Source: JBDFMH01 sp047238125 (GTDB taxonomy: Bacteria; Pseudomonadota; Alphaproteobacteria; Sphingomonadales; Sphingomonadaceae). Taken from it: a stretch of 64,000 bases of DNA. Where the stretch lies: the NCBI RefSeq assembly GCF_047238125.1, contig NZ_JBDFMH010000001.1, positions 1,426,001-1,490,000 of the forward strand, written 5' to 3'. Shown piece by piece: positions 1 to 8,614 of the stretch. The notes beneath the pieces were generated by a model, which saw only the letters and a list, made by a program, of their open reading frames with translations, made no database searches and had not been told where the DNA came from. The translations under genes were made by a program, and so were the position numbers. Each line of letters opens with the position of its first letter. Position 1 is the stretch's first letter.

Positions 1-1
1 C

Positions 2-79
2 GGCATCGGTATCGCGATCAGCTGGCTGGCCTGGGTCGCTGGTGGCTCCACCATGCAGCGCAGGGCTGCGCGGACCTGA
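2..79 (+). CDS. C-terminal end of a membrane protein (5' truncated by window)
   Basis: An open frame enters from the left edge and stops with TGA at 77-79. The visible 25 residues begin with a hydrophobic stretch (GIGIAISWLAWVAGG) and end in a basic tail (QRRAART), which is what the last transmembrane helix and cytoplasmic tail of a transporter look like. It converges on the next gene with 4 bases between the stops. Too little is visible to name a family. The coding call rests only on composition and on the fit with the neighbouring stop. Confidence 0.45.
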   Translation, partial: GIGIAISWLAWVAGGSTMQRRAART

Positions 80-83
80 TGCG

Positions 84-500
84 TCAGACGATGCTGTCCA
101 TCCCGTGCAGCGGGGTGAACGCCTTGCGCGCATACAGCCAGCGGCCATCGCGGCGGACATAGTCGTCGTCATAGCGGCCGGTGACGCGGCCTTCCTGGCC
201 GTTCACGTTGATGACGAGTTCCGATGTCCAGACGCGGCCACGCGCGCGATCGCCGTCGACCTCGATCGCGCCCATGTAGAAGCTGAAATTATGGAACGGA
301 TAGTTCGCCATCTGCTCCAGCCAGAGCGAAACGATCACGTCGCGGCCCTGCACCGGATCGAGCCAGGGCAGATGCCACACTGCGTCCTCCGCCCACGTCG
401 CGGCGAAATCGGCAGCGTCGCGCCGCGACACGGCATCGCCATAGGCCGCGTTCAGCTCCTGGATCAGCTGCCGGTCGATCGCGGGGCCGGTGAACGCCAT
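84..500 (-). CDS. SnoaL/NTF2-like protein
   Basis: A 138-residue protein of the SnoaL/NTF2 fold, the cone-shaped alpha+beta barrel used by polyketide cyclases, ketosteroid isomerase and dehydratases. Supporting features are the N-terminal helix with the DAxxFAATWAEDAVWHLP pattern (about residues 28-45) and the later ExDGDRARGRVWTSE strand. Its start ATG shares bases with the stop of the upstream VOC gene (TGATG), so the two are probably translationally coupled. It is a paralogue of the NTF2-like gene at 17.6 kb (same MxFTGP start, WAEDAxW and DGDRARxRVxTSE). A catalytic role in the pathway is likely, but the reaction is unknown. Confidence 0.85.
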   Translation of the reverse strand: MAFTGPAIDRQLIQELNAAYGDAVSRRDAADFAATWAEDAVWHLPWLDPVQGRDVIVSLWLEQMANYPFHNFSFYMGAIEVDGDRARGRVWTSELVINVNGQEGRVTGRYDDDYVRRDGRWLYARKAFTPLHGMDSIV

Positions 501-1030
501 CAGCCCAGATTCCGCACGGGATCGCTGCCGTCCCAGGTCTTGTGCGTGTCGCGCATCATCGCGCACAGATCGTTGAAGCCCGGCATCGCTTCCAGCACCT
601 CGACCATCGTGCCGGGGCCACCGCCGGTATCTATGTAGATCGCCTCGCCGCCGTCCAGGAAAATCTCCTGCTCGATGGCGAGCCCGGCGTCCGCCGCCGC
701 CTGCCGCGCCTCGGCGATGTCGTCGACGACCAGGCAGACATGGTGGAGCCCCTCGCGGCCCTCGTCCAGCCAGCTCTTGTAGATCGACGGGCTGTCGCAA
801 TGCTGCTCGATCAGCTCGATCTGCATGTCGCCCCAATAGCCGATCAACACCGAGAAATCGACGTTGCTCTCTTCGCCCCGATAGCGCGCGGCCTTGTAAG
901 CGATATGGGCCATGCGGAAGAACGGCCCCGCCCCCATCACCTGCGTCCAGAAGGTCAGCGCCGCGTCGATATCGCCCGGCACATAGGCCAGCTGCATGAT
1001 CGGCCCAAGCCTGGCGATCGCGCCGTTCAT
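500..1030 (-). CDS. VOC-superfamily protein (glyoxalase/extradiol dioxygenase fold)
   Basis: A 176-residue vicinal-oxygen-chelate protein with two beta-alpha-beta-beta-beta units. The start at 1030 is chosen because GGGGAGAG lies 6 bases upstream; an in-frame ATG at 1060 has no such site. Candidate metal-ligand positions are Glu in MQIELIE, His in GLHHV and Glu in MVEVLE. The usual N-terminal His is Gln (MQLAYV), as in the related VOC proteins at 5.4 and 18.8 kb. It heads a leftward two-gene unit divergent from the TonB receptor. The family includes isomerases, lyases and dioxygenases, so the reaction is open. Confidence 0.85.
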   Translation of the reverse strand: MNGAIARLGPIMQLAYVPGDIDAALTFWTQVMGAGPFFRMAHIAYKAARYRGEESNVDFSVLIGYWGDMQIELIEQHCDSPSIYKSWLDEGREGLHHVCLVVDDIAEARQAAADAGLAIEQEIFLDGGEAIYIDTGGGPGTMVEVLEAMPGFNDLCAMMRDTHKTWDGSDPVRNLG

Positions 1031-1054
1031 GTCGGTCTCTCCCCACGTATTTCG

Positions 1055-1068
1055 TTGCATCCTTGCAA
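1055..1068. promoter_or_regulatory. Palindrome in divergent promoter (possible operator)
   Basis: The 160-base region 1031-1190 separates the leftward VOC gene from the rightward TonB receptor and must hold both promoters. It contains TTGCATCCTTGCAA, a perfect inverted repeat TTGCA-N4-TGCAA. It is followed by a further TTGC and, at 1097, GCATTAT. Placement in a divergent control region suits an operator, but no regulator gene is found nearby and I cannot name the binding protein. Confidence 0.35.
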
Positions 1069-1190
1069 TAGTTGCTAGGCCATCGCGGTGCGGCTCGCAT
1101 TATGTGCAGGTGACGCTTCCCGACCCTTCGCGTCTTTAGCGAGCGGATCGGCGCGCCAGGTGCCGGCCGTTTTCTTTTGGGGGAGGAACG

Positions 1191-3521
1191 ATGCGGATTT
1201 CCTATCAGGCACTGGCGCTCGCGCTTGCAGCCGCCGTGGCGACCGATGGCGCATTTGCGCAGGACGTGACCAGCACGACCAGCTCGGCCGGCCAGGCCGC
1301 ACTGCCCGATACCGCGGCGGGGCCCGCCCCGTCGACCGAAGCGGTACCGCCCGAGCAAGTGGACGATGGGTCGCTGAACGAGATCATCGTCACCGCCCGC
1401 CGCCGCAATGAATCCATCCAGACCACCCCGATCGCGGTGACGGCGATCGCCCCGTCTCAGCTTGAGGCCTCGGTCGCCACCAAGATCTCCGATCTGCAGG
1501 GCCTGGCCCCGAACGTGCTGATCACCCAGCAGTCGACCGGTGCCGCCACTGCCAATATCTCGATCCGCGGCATTGCCTTTGCCGACGTGGAAAAGAGCTT
1601 CGATCCCGCGGTCGGCGTCAATGTCGACGGTGTCTATATCGGCACCTCGACCGGCCAGCTGCTCGACTTCTTCGACATCGGCTCGATCGAAATCCTGCGC
1701 GGCCCCCAGGGCACGCTGTTCGGCCGCAACACGATCGCGGGCGTGATCAACGTCCGCCGCACCCGGCCGACCGGCGAATGGGGCGGCAAGTTCGAAGCGA
1801 GCATCGGCCGGTTCGGCGCGATCGGCCTGCGCGGCGTGCTGAACGTGCCGGTGATCGAGGATGTGCTGGCCGCGAAGTTCTTTGAGTTCCACCAGCAGGA
1901 AGACGGCTTCCTGAAGGCGGCGGGCACTGGCGAGACACTGGGCCGCAGCAATGCCGAGAATTTCGGCGTATCGCTGCTGTTCACGCCTTCTTCCGCCTTC
2001 GACGCGCTGCTGACGCTCGAGCAGCAGGAGCAGAGCTTCGAGACGTTCAACGGATCGCTGAGCCGCACTGGCGACGTATTCTGCGATTTCGGCCTGCTGC
2101 CCACCGGCGCCTGCAATCGCAACAACACTGACGACATCTACACCATCTTCAAGAACCAGGAGAATCCGGGCAATTACCGCGCCCGCGCCGCCACGCTGGA
2201 GATGAACCTCGATCTCGACGCGATCAAGCTCGCTTCCGTCAGTTCCTACCGCGAGAGCGACGAGCGCCAAATCGCCGACTATTCGACCGCCGGGAACTAT
2301 ATCGGCGATCGTGCTCAGGATTATTATCAGTTCAGCCAGGAGCTGCGCGCGAGCGGCAATCTGTTCCAGGGCTTCGACTATGTCGCCGGCCTCTATTATT
2401 TCGAGAGCAAGTACAACCTGATCCAGCTCACCTCGATCCCTGCCTTCGGCGTGATCAATCAGCTGCAGGATACCAGCCAGAAGTCGCGCTCGATGGCGGC
2501 ATTCTTCGACTTCAACTGGGAAGTCCTGCCGCGGGTGCGCCTGTCGGGCGGCGGTCGCTACACCAAGGATCGCAAGATCAACATCAACCCGCTGCTGGCC
2601 GATCCCGCCGGCAACGTGGGCCTGCGGGCGCGCGAGAGCTGGAGCAAGTTCACGCCGAAGGTGACGATCGACTATCGCCCGACCGACGAGCTGATGGTCT
2701 ATGCCACCTGGTCGCGCGGCTATCGTTCGGGCGGCTTCAATGGCCGCGGCCAGACGTTCAATACCGCGACGATCCCGTATAATCCTGAGACCGTCGACAG
2801 CTACGAAGTGGGCGTGAAGAGCGAGTTCCTCGATCGTCGCGTGTCGCTGAACCTCGCCGGCTTCTACACCGACTACAAGGACATCCAGCAGTCTACGACT
2901 GTGCCGCTGGCGGTGGCGCCGTTCAACGAGACGCTGGTGACCAACGCGGCTGGCGCGAAGATCAAGGGCCTGGAAGCCGACCTGACCGTGCGTGCGACCA
3001 GCAACCTCACGATCCGCGGCGCGGCTGGCTATACCGACTCCAAGTTCCAGGACTTCATCATCGGCCAACTCGTCGCAGGGGGCGTGCGGCAGTTCGACTT
3101 CTCCGATGTGGGCCTGATCTATGCGCCGAAGCTGACGGCGGCGATTAGCGGCGAATATAAGATCGATGTCGGCACCAGCCAGCTGCGCCTGAACGCGGGC
3201 TATCGTTACGTCAGCCGCTATGACCAGCAGATCGCGACCGATCCGGCCACGCCGATCCCGGCCACCGGGGTGATCCCGGTCGCGCAGAATGATCCGCGGC
3301 TGCGTTCGGACAAGCAGAACCTGCTCGATGCCAGCGCCTCGATCATCTTCGACATGAACGGCCAGGGTGCCAAGGCAAGGCTGACCGCCTACGCCCGCAA
3401 CATCCTGAACGATCGTGGCACGCAGACTGCGTTCAACGTCGCTGCCTATCCGATCCTGTGGTCGTTCGCAGCGGCGCGCGAGCCGCGCACCTACGGTCTG
3501 CAGCTCGGCTTCGAATTCTAG
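1191..3521 (+). CDS. TonB-dependent outer-membrane receptor
   Basis: 776 residues. A signal peptide ends near the AFAQ at residue 24. A TonB-box-like EIIVTARRR precedes the plug domain, which carries ISIRGIAFADVEKSFDP, VGVNVDGVYIG and IEILRGPQGTLFGRN, all typical of sphingomonad TonB receptors for aromatic or other hydrophobic substrates. The rest is a 22-strand barrel ending in an aromatic residue (GFEF). GGGGGAGGA just before the ATG is a strong ribosome site. It opens the long rightward operon, and the next gene's ribosome site overlaps its stop. The likely role is energy-dependent import of the pathway substrate across the outer membrane. Confidence 0.95.
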   Translation: MRISYQALALALAAAVATDGAFAQDVTSTTSSAGQAALPDTAAGPAPSTEAVPPEQVDDGSLNEIIVTARRRNESIQTTPIAVTAIAPSQLEASVATKISDLQGLAPNVLITQQSTGAATANISIRGIAFADVEKSFDPAVGVNVDGVYIGTSTGQLLDFFDIGSIEILRGPQGTLFGRNTIAGVINVRRTRPTGEWGGKFEASIGRFGAIGLRGVLNVPVIEDVLAAKFFEFHQQEDGFLKAAGTGETLGRSNAENFGVSLLFTPSSAFDALLTLEQQEQSFETFNGSLSRTGDVFCDFGLLPTGACNRNNTDDIYTIFKNQENPGNYRARAATLEMNLDLDAIKLASVSSYRESDERQIADYSTAGNYIGDRAQDYYQFSQELRASGNLFQGFDYVAGLYYFESKYNLIQLTSIPAFGVINQLQDTSQKSRSMAAFFDFNWEVLPRVRLSGGGRYTKDRKININPLLADPAGNVGLRARESWSKFTPKVTIDYRPTDELMVYATWSRGYRSGGFNGRGQTFNTATIPYNPETVDSYEVGVKSEFLDRRVSLNLAGFYTDYKDIQQSTTVPLAVAPFNETLVTNAAGAKIKGLEADLTVRATSNLTIRGAAGYTDSKFQDFIIGQLVAGGVRQFDFSDVGLIYAPKLTAAISGEYKIDVGTSQLRLNAGYRYVSRYDQQIATDPATPIPATGVIPVAQNDPRLRSDKQNLLDASASIIFDMNGQGAKARLTAYARNILNDRGTQTAFNVAAYPILWSFAAAREPRTYGLQLGFEF

Positions 3522-3529
3522 GAGGTAGC

Positions 3530-4321
3530 ATGGCGGGTCAGCTCGACGGCAAGGTCGCTATCGTCACGGGTGCGGGGCGCGGCATCGGCCGGGCCATCGC
3601 GCTGGCCTATGGACGCGAGGGAGCGAAGGTGGTCGTTGCCTCGCGCACGCCCGCAACGGTCGAGGCGGTCGCCGCCGAGATCGTCGCGGCCGGCGGCGAA
3701 GCGATCGGCGTCGCCTGCGATGTCGGCAAGTCGGCGGATATCCAGGCCTGCGTCGACAGGGCCGTCGAGGCGTTCGGCGGTCTCCACATCGTTGTGAACA
3801 ACGCGCAGGGCTTCGGCACCGAAGCGAGCCCGCAACCGTCGACCGTGTTCGTTGCGTGCGAGGACACCGACGAGGACGAGTGGGAGTATACGCTGCGCAC
3901 CGGGCCGACCGCTTCGTTGCGCTTCATGAAGGCCGCCTTCCCGCACATGAAGCAGGCCGGATGGGGGCGAATCATCAATTTCGCCTCGTCGTCTGGCCAG
4001 ATCGGGTTCGAGGGCAATACCTGCTACAATGCCGCGAAGGAGGCGATCCGCGGGATCAGCCGCACGGCGGCGCGCGAGTGGGGCCAGCACGGGATCACCG
4101 TGAACATCATCAATCCGGCGCTCGAAACGCGGGCGTTCGATGCATGGAAATCCGCCCGGCCGGATTTCGTCGAGGCTCTGAAGGAGAAGATTCCGGTCCG
4201 CCGGCTGGGGGATCCGGAGCAGGACGGCGCGCCGCTGGCAGTGTTCATCGCCAGTGAGGGATCGGGTTACATGACGGGACAAACATTCATGCTCGAAGGA
4301 GGCATGCACACGCTGCCATGA
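3530..4321 (+). CDS. SDR-family NAD(P)-dependent oxidoreductase
   Basis: 263 residues, classical short-chain dehydrogenase. The cofactor motif TGAGRGIG is at 13-20, NNAQ (the usual NNAG) at 90-93, the catalytic Ser in FASSSGQ near 153-155, and Tyr166 and Lys170 in CYNAAK. The start at 3530 is set by GGAGG at 3521-3525; a longer frame runs back into the receptor gene without a ribosome site. It probably oxidises an alcohol or dihydrodiol made by one of the oxygenases. Its stop overlaps the next start (ATGA). Confidence 0.93.
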   Translation: MAGQLDGKVAIVTGAGRGIGRAIALAYGREGAKVVVASRTPATVEAVAAEIVAAGGEAIGVACDVGKSADIQACVDRAVEAFGGLHIVVNNAQGFGTEASPQPSTVFVACEDTDEDEWEYTLRTGPTASLRFMKAAFPHMKQAGWGRIINFASSSGQIGFEGNTCYNAAKEAIRGISRTAAREWGQHGITVNIINPALETRAFDAWKSARPDFVEALKEKIPVRRLGDPEQDGAPLAVFIASEGSGYMTGQTFMLEGGMHTLP

Positions 4322-5382
4322 TCCCGAACGTCAACCGCTGCTGGCAAGTCGCGCACGCATCGCACGCGGGCGGGCTGGCGCACGAAGGCGGGTTGGCGTT
4401 GCCGATCGATATGTTCGCAGCCGGCGAGGCCGCGATCCCCGAGCCTGCGGACGGCGAGTTCCTGATCCGTGCGACCCATTTCTCACCAGATCCGATGAAC
4501 CATGCCTGGGTGCGCGGCATTCCCGGCAAGTTCGACCCGATCGCGCCGGGGGCTGCGATGAAGGGCGGGGTTGCCGGGCGCATCATCGCATCACGGCACG
4601 ATGGCTGGCCGGTCGGCACCGGAGTGACCGGCTTTTTGGAATGGCAGGACGTTTCCGTCAGCGACGGCACCGATCGGATGGGAGCGCCGATCCAGCGGCT
4701 GCCCACCGGTGCGTCGCTTGCCAGCGGGCTCGCCACGCTGGGGATGACGGGGTTGTGCGCGTGGTTCGGGATGACCGAGATCGGCCGTCCCCGTCCCGGC
4801 GATACCGTGCTCGTCTCGGGCGCATCGGGCGCGATCGGATCGATCGCCGGGCAGATCGCGCGGGCCGCCGGCGCGCGCGTGATCGGCATCGCGCGCGGGC
4901 CGGAGAAGGCCAAGTTCGTGGCGACGCTGGGCTTCGACGACGTGATCGATGCACAGGCGGGCGATCTTTCCGCTGCCATCGCCGCCGCTGCGCCGGGCGG
5001 GGTGAACATCTTCTTCGACAATGTCGGCGGATCCCAGCTCGATGCCGCACTCGCCAATCTGGCGCATGGCGCGCGGATCGTGATCTGCGGCGCCACCGCC
5101 CATTATGGCGGGCCGACGCCGATCACCAATCACCTGATGCTGGCCATGTCCGGGGCGACGATGGCTGGTTTCTTCTATTTCGATCATGTCGCGCGCTGGG
5201 CGGAAAGCCGCGCGCGGCTGGCGGCGATGCTGGCCGATGGCCGCATCCGCGAAGCGCTGGACATCGCGGAAGGCTTCGAGGCGGTGCCCGCCGCCGCCCG
5301 CGCCCAGTTCGAAGGCGGCGTGATGGGGCGCAAGCTCGTCCGCATCGCCGATGACCCCTATGAAGAGGATGCCAGCCGATGA
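4318..5382 (+). CDS. Medium-chain NADP-dependent oxidoreductase (CurA/PTGR-like)
   Basis: 354 residues of the zinc-independent medium-chain dehydrogenase/reductase group. The nucleotide-binding region reads GDTVLVSGASGAIGSIAGQI (about residues 161-180), preceded by a GMTGLCAWFGM helix. VNIFFDNVGG is the signature strand of the CurA / leukotriene-B4 dehydrogenase-like reductases. No structural-zinc cysteine cluster is visible. Such enzymes reduce alpha,beta-unsaturated ketones or aldehydes with NADPH. It is coupled by ATGA overlaps to the genes on both sides. Confidence 0.88.
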   Translation: MIPNVNRCWQVAHASHAGGLAHEGGLALPIDMFAAGEAAIPEPADGEFLIRATHFSPDPMNHAWVRGIPGKFDPIAPGAAMKGGVAGRIIASRHDGWPVGTGVTGFLEWQDVSVSDGTDRMGAPIQRLPTGASLASGLATLGMTGLCAWFGMTEIGRPRPGDTVLVSGASGAIGSIAGQIARAAGARVIGIARGPEKAKFVATLGFDDVIDAQAGDLSAAIAAAAPGGVNIFFDNVGGSQLDAALANLAHGARIVICGATAHYGGPTPITNHLMLAMSGATMAGFFYFDHVARWAESRARLAAMLADGRIREALDIAEGFEAVPAAARAQFEGGVMGRKLVRIADDPYEEDASR

Positions 5383-5957
5383 CCGTCGATCGCACGCTTT
5401 TCCAACAGGCCTATTTCGTCAACAGCATCGACGAGGCGGCGCAGCGCTGGTCCGATGCGTTCGGCGCAGGGCCTTTCTACATGGTGCGCCATCACAAGAC
5501 CGACGAGTTCAGCTATCGCGGGCAGGAGGTGGAGGCCGACGTGTCCTATGCGTTCGGCTATCTCGGCGACACGATGATCCAGTTCATCCAGCAGCATGAC
5601 GACCAGCCCTCGATCTACCGCGACATGTATGCCGCCGGGGAAGAAGGCTTCCACCACATCGCCTACCTCGTCTCGGACTTCGCAAGCGAGCGGCAGCGCT
5701 GGATCGACATGGGGTATCCGCTGGCGACCGAGCTCTACGCCGATGGCGTGAACGCCGCCTATTTCGATACCCGCACGCTGAACGGGGGATTCACCGAGAT
5801 CCACGGCGATCCGATGCACATCATGGGGCTCTTCGCGCTCTGGAAGCGCGCGCATGTGGCACGCGACGCCGACACGCCGGCAATGATCGAGCTGGACGGT
5901 ATCGTCGATTACCAGCGGGCGCCGATGATGCCGCTGCACGAGGACGTGACGGCCTGA
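5379..5957 (+). CDS. VOC-superfamily protein
   Basis: 192 residues and homologous to the VOC genes at 0.5 and 18.8 kb. All three share an aromatic-rich N-terminal strand, GPF near residue 30 and EGFHHIA in the second half. At the expected metal-ligand positions it has Gln (FQQAYFV), Gln (TMIQFIQ in place of Glu), His (FHHI) and Glu (FTEIH). Two substitutions make a classical Fe(II) extradiol site doubtful. It may be an isomerase, lyase or binding protein. ATGA overlap with the preceding reductase. Confidence 0.85.
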   Translation: MTVDRTLFQQAYFVNSIDEAAQRWSDAFGAGPFYMVRHHKTDEFSYRGQEVEADVSYAFGYLGDTMIQFIQQHDDQPSIYRDMYAAGEEGFHHIAYLVSDFASERQRWIDMGYPLATELYADGVNAAYFDTRTLNGGFTEIHGDPMHIMGLFALWKRAHVARDADTPAMIELDGIVDYQRAPMMPLHEDVTA

Positions 5958-5988
5958 TCCTTCGCAAGGGCCGAGAAAGGAACGTGCG

Positions 5989-7401
5989 ATGAACGACCAG
6001 TCGAACCGGCCCGGCCTGGCCGCGCGGGCGCCAAGCGCGTCAACCCAGGCGATCATCCATCGTGACGGGCGCCCGGTACCCGAAAGCTACGCGCGCGACT
6101 ATCAGAGCTTCCTCGGCGACGAGGATATCGCGTTCAGCCGCTATTTCGATCGCGCCTTCTTCGATCGCGAGATGCGCGACATGTGGAGCCGCACCTGGCA
6201 GTGGGCGTGCCGCGAGGAGCATATTGCCGAACCGGGCGACTGGACCGTCTACGACATCGGCGAAAATTCGGTGATCGTGGTGCGCACCCGCGACGGATCG
6301 GTGAAGGCGCACATCAACAGCTGCACGCATCGCGGCACCAAGATCGGCGAGTCCGGCACCTCCGGCCACTCGAGCGAGTTGCGCTGCCGCTTCCACGGCT
6401 GGGCATGGGAACTGGATGGCACGCTCAAGCGCGTACCCAGTGCATGGGATGTGCCGCACGCGTGCGCCGCCAGCCACAGCCTGGTACCGGTGCGCACCGC
6501 GCTGTGGGGCGGGTTCGTGTTCGTCAATCTCGACGACGGTGCACCGCCGCTGGAAGAGTATCTCGCGCCACTGATCGAGCATTGCGATCATTTCCGGCTC
6601 GAGAACCGCTACATCGAGATGCATGTCGAGAAGGAATTGTTCTGCAACTGGAAGGCCGCACTCGAAGCGTTCCTAGAGAATTACCACACTCAGGAAACGC
6701 ACCCGCAGCTGCTGGCTGCCAACGCCGATGAGGCGACGCAATATGACATCCTTTCCCCGATCGTTTCGCGCTTCCTGACCGCGAACGGTGTTTCGAGCCC
6801 CCATCTGGCCGAAGCGCTGGACGAGACTGCGCTGATCGAGACATCGCTGGTCGGCGCACGATCGATGGTCGATCCCGAGCTGCTGAAGGTCGGCGAAGGC
6901 GAGACCGCGCGGGTCGTGCTGGCGCGGGTGATGCGCGATCTGCTCGGCAGGATCTACGATACCGATCTCGACAGGTTCACCGATACCGAGATCATCGACG
7001 TCAATCACTTCTTCGCCTTCCCCAACATGATGCTGTTGCCTGGGCTGACGCTGCCTGCGCTGTACCGGATCAGGCCGCACGGGCAGGACCCCGATCGATC
7101 GATCTTCGAACTGCTGGTGCTGCGCGAATGCCCGGCGGGGCGCCCCCGGCCGGAGCCCGCGGAGATCGTGCGGCTGAAGGAAGCCGATTCCTATTCGAAC
7201 GTGCCCGGCTTCGACGCCTTCCTGGCCGAAATCTACGACCAGGATACCGGCAACCTGCGCGCCCAGCAGGAAGGCTTCCGGGCATCGCGCAAGCCCGGTC
7301 AGACACTACTCAACTATCAGGAGGTACGTGTGCGACACCTGCATCAGACCCTCGACGCCTACCTCGCCGGCCGCGATCCCGTGGCGGAGGCCGTGTCGTG
7401 A
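5989..7401 (+). CDS. Rieske non-heme iron oxygenase, alpha subunit (1)
   Basis: 470 residues. The Rieske [2Fe-2S] ligands are Cys112, His114, Cys133 and His136 (CTHRG and CRFHGW). The mononuclear iron site is in NWKAALEAFLENYHTQETHP with His233 and His238, and an acidic third ligand is expected in the IYDQDTGNL region near the C-terminus. This is the large catalytic subunit of aromatic ring-hydroxylating dioxygenases and related monooxygenases. No beta subunit, ferredoxin or reductase is encoded beside it, so the electron donor must come from elsewhere. The AGAAAGGA-type ribosome site is clear, and its stop overlaps the P450 start. Confidence 0.95.
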   Translation: MNDQSNRPGLAARAPSASTQAIIHRDGRPVPESYARDYQSFLGDEDIAFSRYFDRAFFDREMRDMWSRTWQWACREEHIAEPGDWTVYDIGENSVIVVRTRDGSVKAHINSCTHRGTKIGESGTSGHSSELRCRFHGWAWELDGTLKRVPSAWDVPHACAASHSLVPVRTALWGGFVFVNLDDGAPPLEEYLAPLIEHCDHFRLENRYIEMHVEKELFCNWKAALEAFLENYHTQETHPQLLAANADEATQYDILSPIVSRFLTANGVSSPHLAEALDETALIETSLVGARSMVDPELLKVGEGETARVVLARVMRDLLGRIYDTDLDRFTDTEIIDVNHFFAFPNMMLLPGLTLPALYRIRPHGQDPDRSIFELLVLRECPAGRPRPEPAEIVRLKEADSYSNVPGFDAFLAEIYDQDTGNLRAQQEGFRASRKPGQTLLNYQEVRVRHLHQTLDAYLAGRDPVAEAVS

Positions 7402-8609
7402 GCGGGGCCGCCACGCTCGACTGGCCGGCGCATGTGCCGGCGGACCATGTCGTCGACTTCGACATGTATCATCCACCCGCGGTGGAGGCCGGCTTCCACG
7501 ATTCCTGGGCATCGCTGCAGGCCGATGGCGTGCCGGACATGGTGTGGACGCCGCACAACGGCGGGCATTGGATCGCCACCCGCGCGCCGCTGATCGCCGA
7601 GGTGCTGGGTGATCCGAGCCGCTTTTCCAGCCGGATCATCATGGTGCCGAAGGCCGATGGCGAGCATCACAAGATGATCCCCACCACGATCGACCCGCCC
7701 GAACATCGGCCGTGGCGGATGCTGCTGAACGATCAACTGGATCCACGCGCGATCCGCCGGGTCGAGGACCAGATCCGCAGCATCGCAGTCGACCTGATCG
7801 AGGCGGTCCGTGCCGACGGGCGGTGCGACTTCATCGCCGCCTTCGCCAGCCAGCTGCCGATCCTGATCTTCCTGAAGCTGGTCGATCTACCCGCCGAGGA
7901 TGCGCCGCGCCTGAAATGGCTGACCGACCAGATCACCCGGCCGGATGGCAGCATCTCGTTTCAGGATACGGTTGCCGAATTCCATGCCTATCTCGATGGC
8001 GTGGTGAGCGAGCGTCGGGGCACCGACCGCGACGACATGTTCTCGCGCATCATCAACGGCCGGGTCGAGGGGCGCGCGCTGGACCAGCACGAAGCGCTGC
8101 AGCTGTGCAGCCAGGTGCTGATCGCGGGGCTGGACACGGTGGTCAATTTCCTCGGCTTCATGATGCATCACCTGGCCACGCATCCGGCCGAGCGCGACCG
8201 GCTGGCAGCGGATTTCTCGCTGATCCCCGCGGCGATGAACGAGCTGCTTCGCCGATACCCGATCGTGAGCATCGGGCGGGAGGCGCGGACCGATCTGGAG
8301 TTTGGCGGCGTGACCGTGAAGGCAGGCGACATGGTGATCGCGCCGACCGTGCTGGCCGGCCTGGACGAGCGCAACGATCCCGCGGCGCGCACCACCGATT
8401 TCGATCGCCGCCCGCCCCAGCATCTGACGTTCGGCATCAATCATCATCGGTGCCCGGGCGCACATCTTGCGCGGACCGAGCTTGTCGTGAGCCTGGAGGA
8501 ATGCCTGTCGCGGATGCCGAACGTGCGGCTCGCGCCCGGCACCGAGGTACGCTATTCGGGCGGGATCGTCGGCTGCCTGGAATCGCTGCCGATCGAGTGG
8601 GATGCCTGA
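7398..8609 (+). CDS. Cytochrome P450 (P450cam-like, soluble)
   Basis: 403 residues from the GTG start that overlaps the previous stop (GTGA); a longer open frame lies wholly inside the Rieske gene. I-helix AGLDT is at 243-247, the ExxR motif ELLRR at 282-286, and the heme loop FGINHHRCPGAHLAR at 345-359 with Cys352 as thiolate ligand. TIDPPEHRPWR near residue 97 matches the CYP101-type class I enzymes of sphingomonads. It needs a ferredoxin and reductase, neither of which is in the window. Likely to hydroxylate a substrate or intermediate of the same pathway as the neighbouring Rieske oxygenase. Confidence 0.95.
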   Translation: MSGAATLDWPAHVPADHVVDFDMYHPPAVEAGFHDSWASLQADGVPDMVWTPHNGGHWIATRAPLIAEVLGDPSRFSSRIIMVPKADGEHHKMIPTTIDPPEHRPWRMLLNDQLDPRAIRRVEDQIRSIAVDLIEAVRADGRCDFIAAFASQLPILIFLKLVDLPAEDAPRLKWLTDQITRPDGSISFQDTVAEFHAYLDGVVSERRGTDRDDMFSRIINGRVEGRALDQHEALQLCSQVLIAGLDTVVNFLGFMMHHLATHPAERDRLAADFSLIPAAMNELLRRYPIVSIGREARTDLEFGGVTVKAGDMVIAPTVLAGLDERNDPAARTTDFDRRPPQHLTFGINHHRCPGAHLARTELVVSLEECLSRMPNVRLAPGTEVRYSGGIVGCLESLPIEWDA

Positions 8610-8614
8610 CGCCC

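Noticed and set aside
84..3068. A 994-codon open frame on the minus strand across the TonB receptor
   Set aside because: Only its last 138 codons are a real gene (84-500). The rest is antisense to the TonB receptor and has the Arg/Gly/Asp-rich composition that reverse frames of GC-rich genes give.
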